NCBI GenBank assembly: GCA_023229685.1
Contig: JALNYT010000011.1
Span: forward strand, 1-64,000
Direction: 5' to 3'
Source: Sulfuritalea sp.
GTDB lineage: Bacteria; Pseudomonadota; Gammaproteobacteria; Burkholderiales; Rhodocyclaceae
DNA: 64,000 bases
Within the stretch, counting starts at the first letter, position 1; each line of letters starts with the position of its first letter. The notes under the pieces are model-generated. The model had not been told where the DNA came from. It did no database searches and saw only the letters and a list, made by a program, of their open reading frames with translations. The translations under genes were made by a program, and so were the position numbers. Shown piece by piece: positions 24,766 to 32,620 of the stretch.

Positions 24766-25967
24766 GCAGGCCCTGGCGCCCTGTTGCAGCTTGTTTGCAG
24801 GTGCTGTCGGCCCTCCTTGGGATTGCTGCAGTGCCCGCCGCTGCCACGGAGCCGGCGACGGTGGCTCTGACATACGAGCAGGCCGAGGACCGGTCGAACT
24901 TCATTGCTCAGGTGAGAAAAGCTCGGCAGGGCGATACTGAAGCGCAGTGGCAAGTCGGGCTGACCTACGCAAAGTTGGGCGATCCTGCGCGTGCATTGCC
25001 CATGTTGCAGTCTGCCGCTGGAGCGGGACAACCGCGAGCGGCAACGCTATTGGGATGGCTGCATGAAGATGGCCGCGGCACAGAACGAAGCGTCGAGGAG
25101 GCAAAGCGCTGGTATCGCTTTGCCGCGGAACAAGGCGAGGCCGACGCCATGGCCGCACTCGGCCGCTTGTTGCTGCAGGAAAAATTACCAGAGGCGCGCG
25201 CAGCCGCGCGGCAACTGTTCCGGCGTGCCGCCGAATTGAAAGACCCCGATGGACAGTACTATCTTGGCTGGATGTTGACGGAAGCTGCGGGAGATCTGCA
25301 GGATGATGTTCAAGCCTATGGCTGGTTCGTCAAGGCCGCCCGTCAGGGACATATCGGCGCTCAGCTGGCGGTGGCGACCCATCTCTTGACGGGGCGGGGT
25401 GTTGCCGTCGACACGAAAGCAGCCGGTGAGTGGCTGCTGCGAGCCGCAGAAACACGGGATCCCGTCGCTAATTACCTGTTGGGGCGCTTTAGCGAAGATG
25501 CCGGGCAAGGCCATTTCGATGAGGCCCGAAATTCGTATCGAATCGCGGCTGCGGCGGGGCACCGGGAAGCGCAGTTTGCGTTGGCCGCGATGCTGGCAAA
25601 GTCTGCCGCCGAGGCTGACAGGAAAGAAGCCGCTGAATGGTTCGGCAAGGCCGATGAAGCAGGTCACAAGGCCGCGGCGAACGGGCTTGGCGAACTGTAC
25701 CGGGACGGTGCAGGAGCTTTACAACACTTGGGCAAGGCGCGAACCATCTTTCAGCGGGCGGCCGAACACGGGGACCCGGATGCCATGTACAATTTGGCGG
25801 GAATGCAGGATGCCGGCTTGGGGGGGCCGCGGGACACCGACAAAGCCCTCGAATGGTACGCGCGAGCGGCCGATCAGGGACACGAGAAGGCGTCCGAGGT
25901 GATCGGTCGTCTTTTGAATAGCTCCATAAAGACTTCCGCATTAGGCTTGAAGGGGTTTTGGCAATAA
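24762..25967 (+). CDS. Second exported Sel1-repeat protein
   Basis: A 401-residue protein with a signal peptide (residues 1 to about 28, AVPAAA) and at least seven Sel1-type repeats covering most of the mature chain, for example QPRAATLLGWLHEDGRGTER, DAMYNLAGMQDAGLGGPRDT and ALEWYARAADQGHEKASEVI. It is translationally coupled to the lytic transglycosylase (4-bp overlap), which suggests that the two proteins act together. It differs from the first Sel1 protein in having repeats throughout and no Lys/Ala linker. Confidence 0.82.
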   Translation: MSRPWRPVAACLQVLSALLGIAAVPAAATEPATVALTYEQAEDRSNFIAQVRKARQGDTEAQWQVGLTYAKLGDPARALPMLQSAAGAGQPRAATLLGWLHEDGRGTERSVEEAKRWYRFAAEQGEADAMAALGRLLLQEKLPEARAAARQLFRRAAELKDPDGQYYLGWMLTEAAGDLQDDVQAYGWFVKAARQGHIGAQLAVATHLLTGRGVAVDTKAAGEWLLRAAETRDPVANYLLGRFSEDAGQGHFDEARNSYRIAAAAGHREAQFALAAMLAKSAAEADRKEAAEWFGKADEAGHKAAANGLGELYRDGAGALQHLGKARTIFQRAAEHGDPDAMYNLAGMQDAGLGGPRDTDKALEWYARAADQGHEKASEVIGRLLNSSIKTSALGLKGFWQ

Positions 25968-26051
25968 CTGCGTTCCGCTACGGTATCTGTGGTCTTTCTG
26001 CTACACGACGCTGTTTGATGGGACGCGATTCGCGATTGAAGCGGGGTTATG

Positions 26052-26065
26052 GGTGGTACCCTTGC
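26052..26065 (+). promoter_or_regulatory. Weak candidate sigma-54 promoter
   Basis: GG at 26052-26053, eight bases, TTGC at 26062-26065. Spacing of GG to GC is 10 bp, but the base before GG is G and the centre does not match. The -12 element is 34 bp before the Ala-rich gene's ATG. Confidence 0.3.
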
Positions 26066-26098
26066 GCGAAAGTAGCGCCTAACTTAAGGGGTTGCGTT

Positions 26099-26671
26099 AT
26101 GAAGTTCAGACAACTCATTGTTGTGTCGGTAATTTCAGCCTTCGCATTATCTGCGCAGGCGGCCTTCGTGGCTGGCATGACCCCGGCCCAGATTCGTGCC
26201 GAGATAGCGGTCCAGCAGGCAGCCGGAAGTGATGTTGCTGCCATTGTTGCCAACGCGTCGGCGGCCGGGCTGAATATGGCCAACCTAGCGTCTGTTCTGG
26301 TTACGGTGCCCGGCATTAATGCGTCTGCGGCAGTTGCCGCGATGGTCAGGGCGACGCCGGCGGCCGCGGCCGGCATTGCCTCTGCCGCGACAAAGGCGGC
26401 GCCGCAGCAAGCGGCGGCCATTGCTTCTGCCGCAACCACGGCGGCACCGCAGCAAGCGGTGGCCATTGCTTTAGCGGTAACCATGGCGGCCCCACAATCA
26501 GCCGCGGCGATTAATGCCGCAGTGATCGCGGCGGCGCCGCAAGCAGCCGCGGCTGTTAGTGCGGCGCTACAGCAGGCTGCCGCCCCGGTTGAGGTGATGC
26601 CGCCCGCTCCTCCTCCGGCTCCTATCGCCACTCCGACGACGCAGACCGTTTGTTCGGTTAGCTGCAGCTAA
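26099..26671 (+). CDS. Secreted Ala-rich repeat protein with a Cys-pair C-terminal tail
   Basis: No family recognised. The 190 residues begin with a clear signal peptide (about 1-21, ending ALSAQA), then a conserved-looking 70-residue segment (GMTPAQIRAEIAVQQAAGSD onward), four tandem 15-residue Ala/Gln repeats (residues 93-152) with a partial fifth, a Pro-rich linker and the tail CSVSCS. The start at 26099 has AAGGGG seven bases upstream. The last codons form a perfect 18-bp palindrome with the stop (26656-26673). The tail closely matches that of the FecR-domain protein downstream. A structural or surface role in the polysaccharide matrix is a guess. Confidence 0.75.
   Translation: MKFRQLIVVSVISAFALSAQAAFVAGMTPAQIRAEIAVQQAAGSDVAAIVANASAAGLNMANLASVLVTVPGINASAAVAAMVRATPAAAAGIASAATKAAPQQAAAIASAATTAAPQQAVAIALAVTMAAPQSAAAINAAVIAAAPQAAAAVSAALQQAAAPVEVMPPAPPPAPIATPTTQTVCSVSCS
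26375..26584 (+). repeat. Four 45-bp in-frame tandem repeats plus a partial one
   Basis: Units at 26375-26419, 26420-26464, 26465-26509 and 26510-26554, then 30 bp of a fifth. Each encodes a 15-residue unit of the form I-A-x-A-x-T-x-A-A-P-Q-x-A-x-A. Units 1 and 2 are nearly identical in DNA; units 3 and 4 have diverged. Confidence 0.85.
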
Positions 26672-26720
26672 CCAAGTCTGATCTAATTTTTTCAATTCTC
26701 AGCAGGCAGGACAATAAACA

Positions 26721-28004
26721 ATGAAGAAAAATATTCGACTTGGCAATTTGGCGCTGCAGGTGACGCTGGCGCCACTTTTCGTGCTCTCTGTCTCCGCGAA
26801 TGCGCAAGACGCGACAAAGGAGGCGGGTTTTGGCAAGCCGGCGGGGATTCCGTGGGGGGCTGTCGTCGTTTATCCTGAAGCGGATCTGACCTTCAAGTCG
26901 AATGACAACATCTATTCCGGTTCCGGCCTGGTCAATCCGACAAAAAGCGCAAACATCTGGGTCGTGGCACCGAAGGTGAAGCTGGAAGCCAAGACGGGGC
27001 CGCATACCTTCGATGCGACCTACCGTGTTGAACATGGCTCGTACGTCGGCGTCTCGTCGGCCAACTATACGGATCAGGGTCTCACGGGCAATGCGGCGTG
27101 GGTGTTTTCCGGGCGTTCAGGCTTGAAGCTCACTGCAGAGTATCTGGTGGGTCACGACGATCAAGGTGCCACCCCCGGTGTGGCCGCGCACGCCAATCCG
27201 GACAAGTGGCACCAGTCGTCGTTCGGTGGCGTGGCTGGTTACGGCGCCGAGGGAGCTCAGGGCCGTATTGAGGTGGACGCCGGTCTAATTTCCAAGCGCT
27301 ACGACAATTTCGAGTCGGATACCTTCGGCAATCCGGATAATGCAAAGCGCGATCACGACGATGCCAGGGTGGGCGCGACTTTCTATTGGCGCGTTATGCC
27401 GAAAACCCAACTCCTGTTTCAGGCTGCACAGACCAAATACGATTACACGCAGGGCTCATTTATCGGCGTCGGCGGCGTGCCCAACTGGACCACGCTGGAC
27501 AGTACCGAGCGCAAGTATCTGGTCGGCGTAACCTGGGAAGCGGCCGCCAAGACCACAGGTATTTTCAAGGTAGGCCACGTGAAGAAGGATTTTTCCGACG
27601 CCGGCTTGCGTGATTTTTCCGGCACGGGTTGGGAAGGTACGGTGAAATGGAGCCCGCTGACCTACTCCAACTTCGATTTCACCACAGGCCGGATGCCCAG
27701 CGAATCCACCATTGGCAATGCGTCAATGGACAGCAAGTATGGTGTCGCCTGGAACCATGCATGGAACAGCCGCTTGTCCAGTATTGCCACCTACACCAAT
27801 ACCAAGAACGAGTATCAATACAATGATGGCGTAGCTGCGCCGCAAACGGACAAGACCAACGCCCTTGGCTTGAAGTTGAATTACCAGTGGATGCGCACTC
27901 TGAGACTGGGCGTGGGCTATGACCGGACCGACAAGACCTCCACGAACCCGGCGTCGGAATACAAGCGCAACATCTACAGCATCTTCCTCAACGCCGCCAT
28001 CTGA
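26721..28004 (+). CDS. EpsL-like outer-membrane beta-barrel protein
   Basis: A 427-residue protein with a signal peptide (about 1-29, ending VSANAQ) followed by alternating amphipathic strands rich in Tyr, Trp and Gly, ending in an aromatic/hydrophobic strand (IYSIFLNAAI) as expected for outer-membrane barrels. It resembles the EpsL family that accompanies exopolysaccharide operons in betaproteobacteria, thought to form the outer-membrane exit of the polymer. AGGCAGGA precedes the ATG. It is 49 bp after the Ala-rich gene and is followed by a terminator. Family assignment rests on strand pattern and context. Confidence 0.75.
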   Translation: MKKNIRLGNLALQVTLAPLFVLSVSANAQDATKEAGFGKPAGIPWGAVVVYPEADLTFKSNDNIYSGSGLVNPTKSANIWVVAPKVKLEAKTGPHTFDATYRVEHGSYVGVSSANYTDQGLTGNAAWVFSGRSGLKLTAEYLVGHDDQGATPGVAAHANPDKWHQSSFGGVAGYGAEGAQGRIEVDAGLISKRYDNFESDTFGNPDNAKRDHDDARVGATFYWRVMPKTQLLFQAAQTKYDYTQGSFIGVGGVPNWTTLDSTERKYLVGVTWEAAAKTTGIFKVGHVKKDFSDAGLRDFSGTGWEGTVKWSPLTYSNFDFTTGRMPSESTIGNASMDSKYGVAWNHAWNSRLSSIATYTNTKNEYQYNDGVAAPQTDKTNALGLKLNYQWMRTLRLGVGYDRTDKTSTNPASEYKRNIYSIFLNAAI

Positions 28005-28041
28005 CCCCAGCGCGCTAGTCCTGCGGTAAGTCATTTGGTAG

Positions 28042-28077
28042 AATTAGAGGGGGAAAATTTCCCCCTCTAATTTTTTT
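28042..28077 (+). terminator. Rho-independent terminator after the EpsL-like gene
   Basis: AATTAGAGGGGGAA at 28042-28055 pairs with TTCCCCCTCTAATT at 28059-28072, and a run of seven T ends at 28077. It separates the barrel gene from the Wza-Wzc operon. Confidence 0.92.
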
Positions 28078-28109
28078 GTGCCCGTTATTTCCTTGAGAGA
28101 CGATATTCA

Positions 28110-28667
28110 ATGAGCGGACTTTACAAATGCCTGCTCTTCGCAGGTCTTTGGGTGATGTCATTCGCATCTTCTGCGCAGGGGGCGGCGACAGTCGAAAGTC
28201 TGCTGTCGACCTATCGATTGGGTTCCGGGGATGTGGTCAGTATTCGCGTCCTCGGCGAAGATGATCTGAAACGCGAAAAAATCAGGCTCAGCGACGCCGG
28301 CACCATCTCGTTTCCGATCATCGGCGAGATAAGGGTGTTGGGCAAGCGGGTTGCGGAACTGGAAACGCTGATTGCCGATGGCTTGCGCGGCAAATATCTG
28401 CTTAATCCCGTGGTGTCGGTCACGATTGAAGAATATCGCCCCTTCTTTGTGAACGGCCAAGTCGAAAAGTCCGGTGCTTACCCGTACCAGCCGGGCCTGA
28501 CCATTCGCAAGGCGGTCTCTCTCGCCGGAGGCTTCAAAGAGCGCGCTTCCAAGGAAAAGATTTTTGTGATCCATGAGGATGACAGGACCCAAACGCCGGT
28601 GAAAGTCGACCAATCCAATCTTGTGTACCCGGGCGACATCATCACTGTTGAAGAGAGCTTTTTCTGA
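28110..28667 (+). CDS. Wza-like polysaccharide export protein
   Basis: A periplasmic/outer-membrane component of capsule and exopolysaccharide export. The 185 residues have a signal peptide (cleavage near SSAQG-A), a Poly_export domain (YRLGSGDVVSIRVLGEDDL, residues 35-53) and one SLBB domain (FVNGQVEKSGAYPYQPGLTI). There is no lipobox Cys and no C-terminal amphipathic helix, so it is half the size of E. coli Wza and cannot form the whole outer-membrane pore alone; the EpsL-like barrel may supply it. It is 2 bp from the wzc-like gene. Confidence 0.9.
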   Translation: MSGLYKCLLFAGLWVMSFASSAQGAATVESLLSTYRLGSGDVVSIRVLGEDDLKREKIRLSDAGTISFPIIGEIRVLGKRVAELETLIADGLRGKYLLNPVVSVTIEEYRPFFVNGQVEKSGAYPYQPGLTIRKAVSLAGGFKERASKEKIFVIHEDDRTQTPVKVDQSNLVYPGDIITVEESFF

Positions 28668-28669
28668 CC

Positions 28670-30943
28670 ATGAATCATCCCGCTGCTCCAGTTCTTCCGG
28701 TTGTTCCCGCGCCCGTGCAGGCAGTCTATGTGCCTGTTGACCGGCCCGAGCACGATGCGGACCGTCTTGCCGAGCAGTTGCGCTTCTGGCGCCGGAGCAT
28801 TTCAAAACACAAGTGGAGCGCCTTGGGTCTCGCGGCAGCGATTTCACTGCTGACGACGCTGATTGTTTTTGTGATTCAGCCCACCTACCGCTCGACCGCG
28901 ACATTGATGCTCGAGTCGAACAAGAGCAAGGTGGTCAGCATCGAGGAAGTCTACAGTTCGATGAGCAGCAACCGAGAGTATTACCAGACTCAGGCCGAGA
29001 TACTCAAGTCGGAGGAACTTGCTCGCCGCGTCGTGGACAAGATGAAACTCGTCGATCATCCGGCACTGGACCCGCGCCAGCAGCAGGACAGCGGGCTGTC
29101 ATTCAGGAAGCTGTTGCCGGCTTCATGGCTGGGTGAGGATGATGCCGAAAGATTTTCTCCGGCGAAAGTTCAAGCCGCTGTCATTGCGCGGTTCAAGCAA
29201 GGGCTGACTATCGAACTGGTGCGCAACAGCCAGCTGATCAAGATCAGCTATGAGAGTCATGACAAGGAGTTCGCCGCCAATGCCGCAAACTGGTTCGCCG
29301 ATGGCTTCATCGAAGCTGACATGGATGCCCGTCTGGCCATGACGCAGAAGGCCGGCGCGTGGTTGACCGAGCGGCTGACCGGATTGCGCAAGAAGCTGGA
29401 AGAGTCGGAGCGAAACTTGCAGCAATTCCGCGAGCGCGAGCGGATCATCGATGCCAAGGGCGTGGCGCAAAGCGGAGCATCAAAGCAGCTTGAGCAGCTT
29501 GCCGGCGGTCTGGTCGCCGCACGGCAGAAGAAGGCAGAGGCCGAGGCCGCCTATCTGCAGGTGCAAAGTGCGCAGAAGTCGAATATCGACATCGAGTCGA
29601 TTCCGGCGATTCAGAAGAGCACCATCTACATTGATCTCAAGAGAGTCGAGTCCGCCGCAGAAAGCAGGCTGGCGGACGCAGCCAAGCGATATGGGCCAGA
29701 TCATCCCAAGCGCCAGAGCGCCGATGCCGAGTATCGTGCCGCGCGCGAGAACACCCGCAAGCAGGTCGACACCATTGTTACCAGCATCACCAAGGAGTAC
29801 GAGCTTGCCCGTGCCCAGGAGACTTCGGTGGAACGCGCTCTGGCACAAAGCAAGGGCGACATTCTTGGCATGAACCGCAAGGAATACGAACTCGGGATTC
29901 TCGAGCGCGAGGTGGCGTCGAACAAGAACCTTTACGAGATGTTCACCAACCGGATGAAGGAGACCAACGTCGCCGGCGACCTGCAGTCTCCGATTGCCCG
30001 TGTCGTCGATCCTGCCGTGGTCGGTAGTTCCGCCTACAGTCCGAAGAAATTCAGGATCATCGGCATTGCCGCCGTGGTCGGGTTGATCCTCGGCATCATG
30101 CTGGCATTGCTGCTTGAATACCTCGACAACACCATAAAATCCGCCGAGGATGTGGACATCAAATTGCGTGAGTCGCTGCTGGGTCAATTGCCGCGTATCA
30201 AGGGCAAGATTGAGTCGGGAGACCTGCAGATTGCCTTTATCAAGGACAAGGATCCGGGATTTTCCGAAGCGATACGTTCGATTCGAACCGGCGTGATGCT
30301 GTCCGCGATCGACGCGCCGCACAAGGTGCTGCTGGTGACGTCTTCGATCCCGGGCGAAGGCAAGACTTCGGTGGCCACCAATATGGCGCTGGCATTGGGA
30401 CAGGTGCGCAAGGTCTGCCTGATCGATGCCGACATGCGTCGCCCCACGGTGGCAAAGGTGCTCGGCGTTGATACCAGCAGCAAGGGGCTGTCGAATCTCG
30501 TCTCGGGCTCCGACCCGACGTCGGAATGCCTGCACTTCAACAAGGAACTGGGCATTCATATCATTCCCAGCGGCGTCGTGCCGCCAAACCCGCTGGAACT
30601 GCTTTCCTCCGTACGTTTTGCCGAGGCAATGAAGTGGCTCGAGGAAAGTTTCGATGTGATCATTATTGATAGTCCGCCGCTCCAGTTGGTCAGCGATCCG
30701 CTGATCCTGTCCCAGTTTGCCCATTCGGTGGTCTATGTCGTGAAGGCGGATGCCACGCCCTATCAGGTGGTGCTGGGTGGTCTCGAACGCCTGCGGGATG
30801 TCAAGGCCCATATTCTCGGCATCGTCATCAACCAGATCGACAGGGAAAAGGCCGATCGTTATTACGGTTATGGAAAATACAGTGCCTACGGCTATGGCAA
30901 GCGATATAGCTACAGCAGCGGGTATTCTTCCAGACGGGCGTGA
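28670..30943 (+). CDS. Wzc-like polysaccharide co-polymerase and tyrosine autokinase
   Basis: Inner-membrane protein of 757 residues that sets chain length and couples synthesis to export. A Wzz domain has membrane helices near 45-65 and 463-485 around a periplasmic coiled coil (240-430). The cytoplasmic BY-kinase shows Walker A (SSIPGEGKTSVATN, near 562), A' (LIDADMRRP) and B (VIIIDSPPL). The C-terminus is a Tyr cluster: nine Tyr between residues 727 and 751 in a Gly/Lys/Ser background, the autophosphorylation sites. The next gene, overlapping by GTGA, is the matching phosphatase. Confidence 0.94.
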   Translation: MNHPAAPVLPVVPAPVQAVYVPVDRPEHDADRLAEQLRFWRRSISKHKWSALGLAAAISLLTTLIVFVIQPTYRSTATLMLESNKSKVVSIEEVYSSMSSNREYYQTQAEILKSEELARRVVDKMKLVDHPALDPRQQQDSGLSFRKLLPASWLGEDDAERFSPAKVQAAVIARFKQGLTIELVRNSQLIKISYESHDKEFAANAANWFADGFIEADMDARLAMTQKAGAWLTERLTGLRKKLEESERNLQQFRERERIIDAKGVAQSGASKQLEQLAGGLVAARQKKAEAEAAYLQVQSAQKSNIDIESIPAIQKSTIYIDLKRVESAAESRLADAAKRYGPDHPKRQSADAEYRAARENTRKQVDTIVTSITKEYELARAQETSVERALAQSKGDILGMNRKEYELGILEREVASNKNLYEMFTNRMKETNVAGDLQSPIARVVDPAVVGSSAYSPKKFRIIGIAAVVGLILGIMLALLLEYLDNTIKSAEDVDIKLRESLLGQLPRIKGKIESGDLQIAFIKDKDPGFSEAIRSIRTGVMLSAIDAPHKVLLVTSSIPGEGKTSVATNMALALGQVRKVCLIDADMRRPTVAKVLGVDTSSKGLSNLVSGSDPTSECLHFNKELGIHIIPSGVVPPNPLELLSSVRFAEAMKWLEESFDVIIIDSPPLQLVSDPLILSQFAHSVVYVVKADATPYQVVLGGLERLRDVKAHILGIVINQIDREKADRYYGYGKYSAYGYGKRYSYSSGYSSRRA

Positions 30944-31677
30944 TCGATCTTCATTGCCATCTTCTGCCCGGGATCGACGATGGTCCCGAAGATCTGGCTA
31001 CGGCGTTGCGCCTTGCCCGCCATGCAGTTTCTGCCGGCATACGCATTTCGGTTGTAACGCCCCATATGCATTCGGGGCGCTACGACAACCAGGCGGCCAA
31101 CATCCGCAGCGCCGCGCAGGAGTTTCAGCGCACCCTTGATGCGGAAGGCATCGCGCTGCAGATCATGTCGGCGGCCGAGGTTCGACTGGATCATGAAATA
31201 TTGTCATGGGTCGCCGAGGAGCAGATTCCCTATATCGGCCATTGGCGGGGTGAGCGTGTCATGTTGCTCGAGTTTCCTCATAGCCATGTACCTGTCGGCG
31301 CCGACAAGCTGGTGGCCTGGCTGCTCAAGCAACAGATCCGGCCGATGATTGCTCACCCCGAGCGCAACAAGGATGTGATGCGCAGCATTGACAAGCTGGT
31401 GCCCTTTGTTCAGCTGGGGTGCCTGCTGCAAGTGACGGCCGGCGCCGTTGCCGGGACCTTCGGCGAATATGCCCGTGTGCGTGCCGCAGACCTGCTGGCA
31501 CGGGGATGGGTCACGGTGCTGGCGTCGGATGCCCACAACATGGAAGCCAGGCCGCCGGAGCTCGAACCGGGGCGCGCCGCGGCGGCCCTGATCGTCGGCG
31601 AGGAAGAATCCTGGAAACTGGTTCGCGACCGGCCCGCCGAAATCGTCGGTACAACTGATCCAGAGCGTCAAGGATAA
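30940..31677 (+). CDS. CpsB/CapC-type PHP-family tyrosine phosphatase
   Basis: Dephosphorylates the tyrosine tail of the co-polymerase kinase. The 245 residues are a PHP fold: DLHCHLLPGIDDGPED at 3-18 carries metal ligands, with VTPHMHSGRY, EVRLDHE, MIAHPERNKD and LASDAHNME supplying the rest. This is the Gram-positive CpsB type rather than the low-molecular-weight Wzb type of enterobacteria. Translation starts at the GTG overlapping the kinase stop. The overlap implies matched synthesis of kinase and phosphatase. Confidence 0.92.
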   Translation: MIDLHCHLLPGIDDGPEDLATALRLARHAVSAGIRISVVTPHMHSGRYDNQAANIRSAAQEFQRTLDAEGIALQIMSAAEVRLDHEILSWVAEEQIPYIGHWRGERVMLLEFPHSHVPVGADKLVAWLLKQQIRPMIAHPERNKDVMRSIDKLVPFVQLGCLLQVTAGAVAGTFGEYARVRAADLLARGWVTVLASDAHNMEARPPELEPGRAAAALIVGEEESWKLVRDRPAEIVGTTDPERQG

Positions 31678-32357
31678 TGCGCTCAGCGCCTGTAGCCGGC
31701 GTCTTCGCCGTGGTACTCCTGGCGGGACTGCTGCTCACAGCTTACTGGGCCGGGGGGCGGGGCCTCGCCGACGTGGTGGCCAAGGAGCCCCGATATGAAA
31801 TGGATCGCTGGCGCAGCGGCAAGCTGGTGCCGGATGCGATCAAGCTCAAAGCCATCCAGGCCGAACTGTACAAGGCACGGGATCTCGACCCGGGAAACCC
31901 CAATCTGCTCGAGGATCTCGGCCGCTTCCATGCTGCCCGGACGGAACGCGGCCGGGCCGATGACATGGCGGTGCGTGAGACGCGCCAGGAATCACTGGCA
32001 TGGTTCAGGCAGTCACTCGAACTGCGTCCGACTTCAGGTCACGCCTACGTCAATGTCGCCTTGATGAAGTTCCGCCTGGGCGAGATCGATCAGGAGTTTT
32101 CCGGCTCACTGCAGCAGGCGCTGCACCGCAGTCCATGGGAGCCGCAGGTGCAACTGATGGCGATCGAGCTCGGGCTGGCGAGCTGGCAGGCCCTCTCGGA
32201 GTCAACCCGCCAGGCGATACACCAGGCCATACGCGCTCAGGGCCAATGGAGGCTGGTCAATCAAAAGCCCGCACTACTGGCGCTGTTCAAGCGCTATAAG
32301 AGGCCGGACCTGGATTGCCTGCTGGAGGTCGAGCCGAACGCTTGCGGTGCTTCCTGA
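31677..32357 (+). CDS. Membrane-anchored helical-repeat (TPR-like) protein of the export operon
   Basis: 226 residues with one N-terminal hydrophobic segment (8-27), likely a signal anchor, then a helical region with TPR-like spacing: ELYKARDLDPGNPNLLEDLG and later LELRPTSGHAYVNVALMKFR. Proteins of this type (O-antigen-ligase-associated or VpsP-like) occur at the end of betaproteobacterial EPS operons. The start overlaps the phosphatase stop by one base (TAATG). No catalytic motif is visible. Its function is unassigned. Confidence 0.72.
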   Translation: MRSAPVAGVFAVVLLAGLLLTAYWAGGRGLADVVAKEPRYEMDRWRSGKLVPDAIKLKAIQAELYKARDLDPGNPNLLEDLGRFHAARTERGRADDMAVRETRQESLAWFRQSLELRPTSGHAYVNVALMKFRLGEIDQEFSGSLQQALHRSPWEPQVQLMAIELGLASWQALSESTRQAIHQAIRAQGQWRLVNQKPALLALFKRYKRPDLDCLLEVEPNACGAS

Positions 32358-32558
32358 GAGTACTTGGGCCGCCTCCATCCCGCAGAGCAGGAAGAAACAT
32401 GGCGGAACGTGGCGCATCGCGCATCGGCAGCGGGCCGCTGGCGCCGACAATCAACGTGCTGGCGACGCATGCGGTGTTGCCCATGCCACGAGTCCGGGCC
32501 CGCCATGGAAATTGGATTCATGGAGCGGCAGGAATAATTATCCAGCGAGTTGCGGGCA

Positions 32559-32590
32559 AATAAAATCGGGGCCGCAGCCCCGATTTTATT
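32559..32590. terminator. Bidirectional terminator closing the export operon
   Basis: A perfect 14-bp inverted repeat (32559-32572 and 32577-32590) with the loop CGCA and A/T-rich outer arms on both sides. It ends the convergent export operon and FecR-domain gene. The 200 bp between 32358 and 32558 hold no gene I can support. Confidence 0.9.
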
Positions 32591-32620
32591 GTTTCAAAAG
32601 CGGCTCAATGAATTGCTGTC

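Noticed and set aside
26099..26671. PEP-CTERM or other exosortase substrate
   Set aside because: There is no PEP motif, no C-terminal membrane helix and no basic end; the chain stops right after CSVSCS. No exosortase gene is present.
28110..28667. Wza-type lipoprotein
   Set aside because: The only Cys of the leader is at residue 7, before the hydrophobic core, so there is no lipobox.
32399..32563. A 54-codon frame with ATG and a purine-rich stretch before it, between the export operon and its terminator
   Set aside because: No family resemblance, ordinary composition for non-coding GC-rich DNA, and it ends inside the terminator stem. It could be real but nothing supports it.
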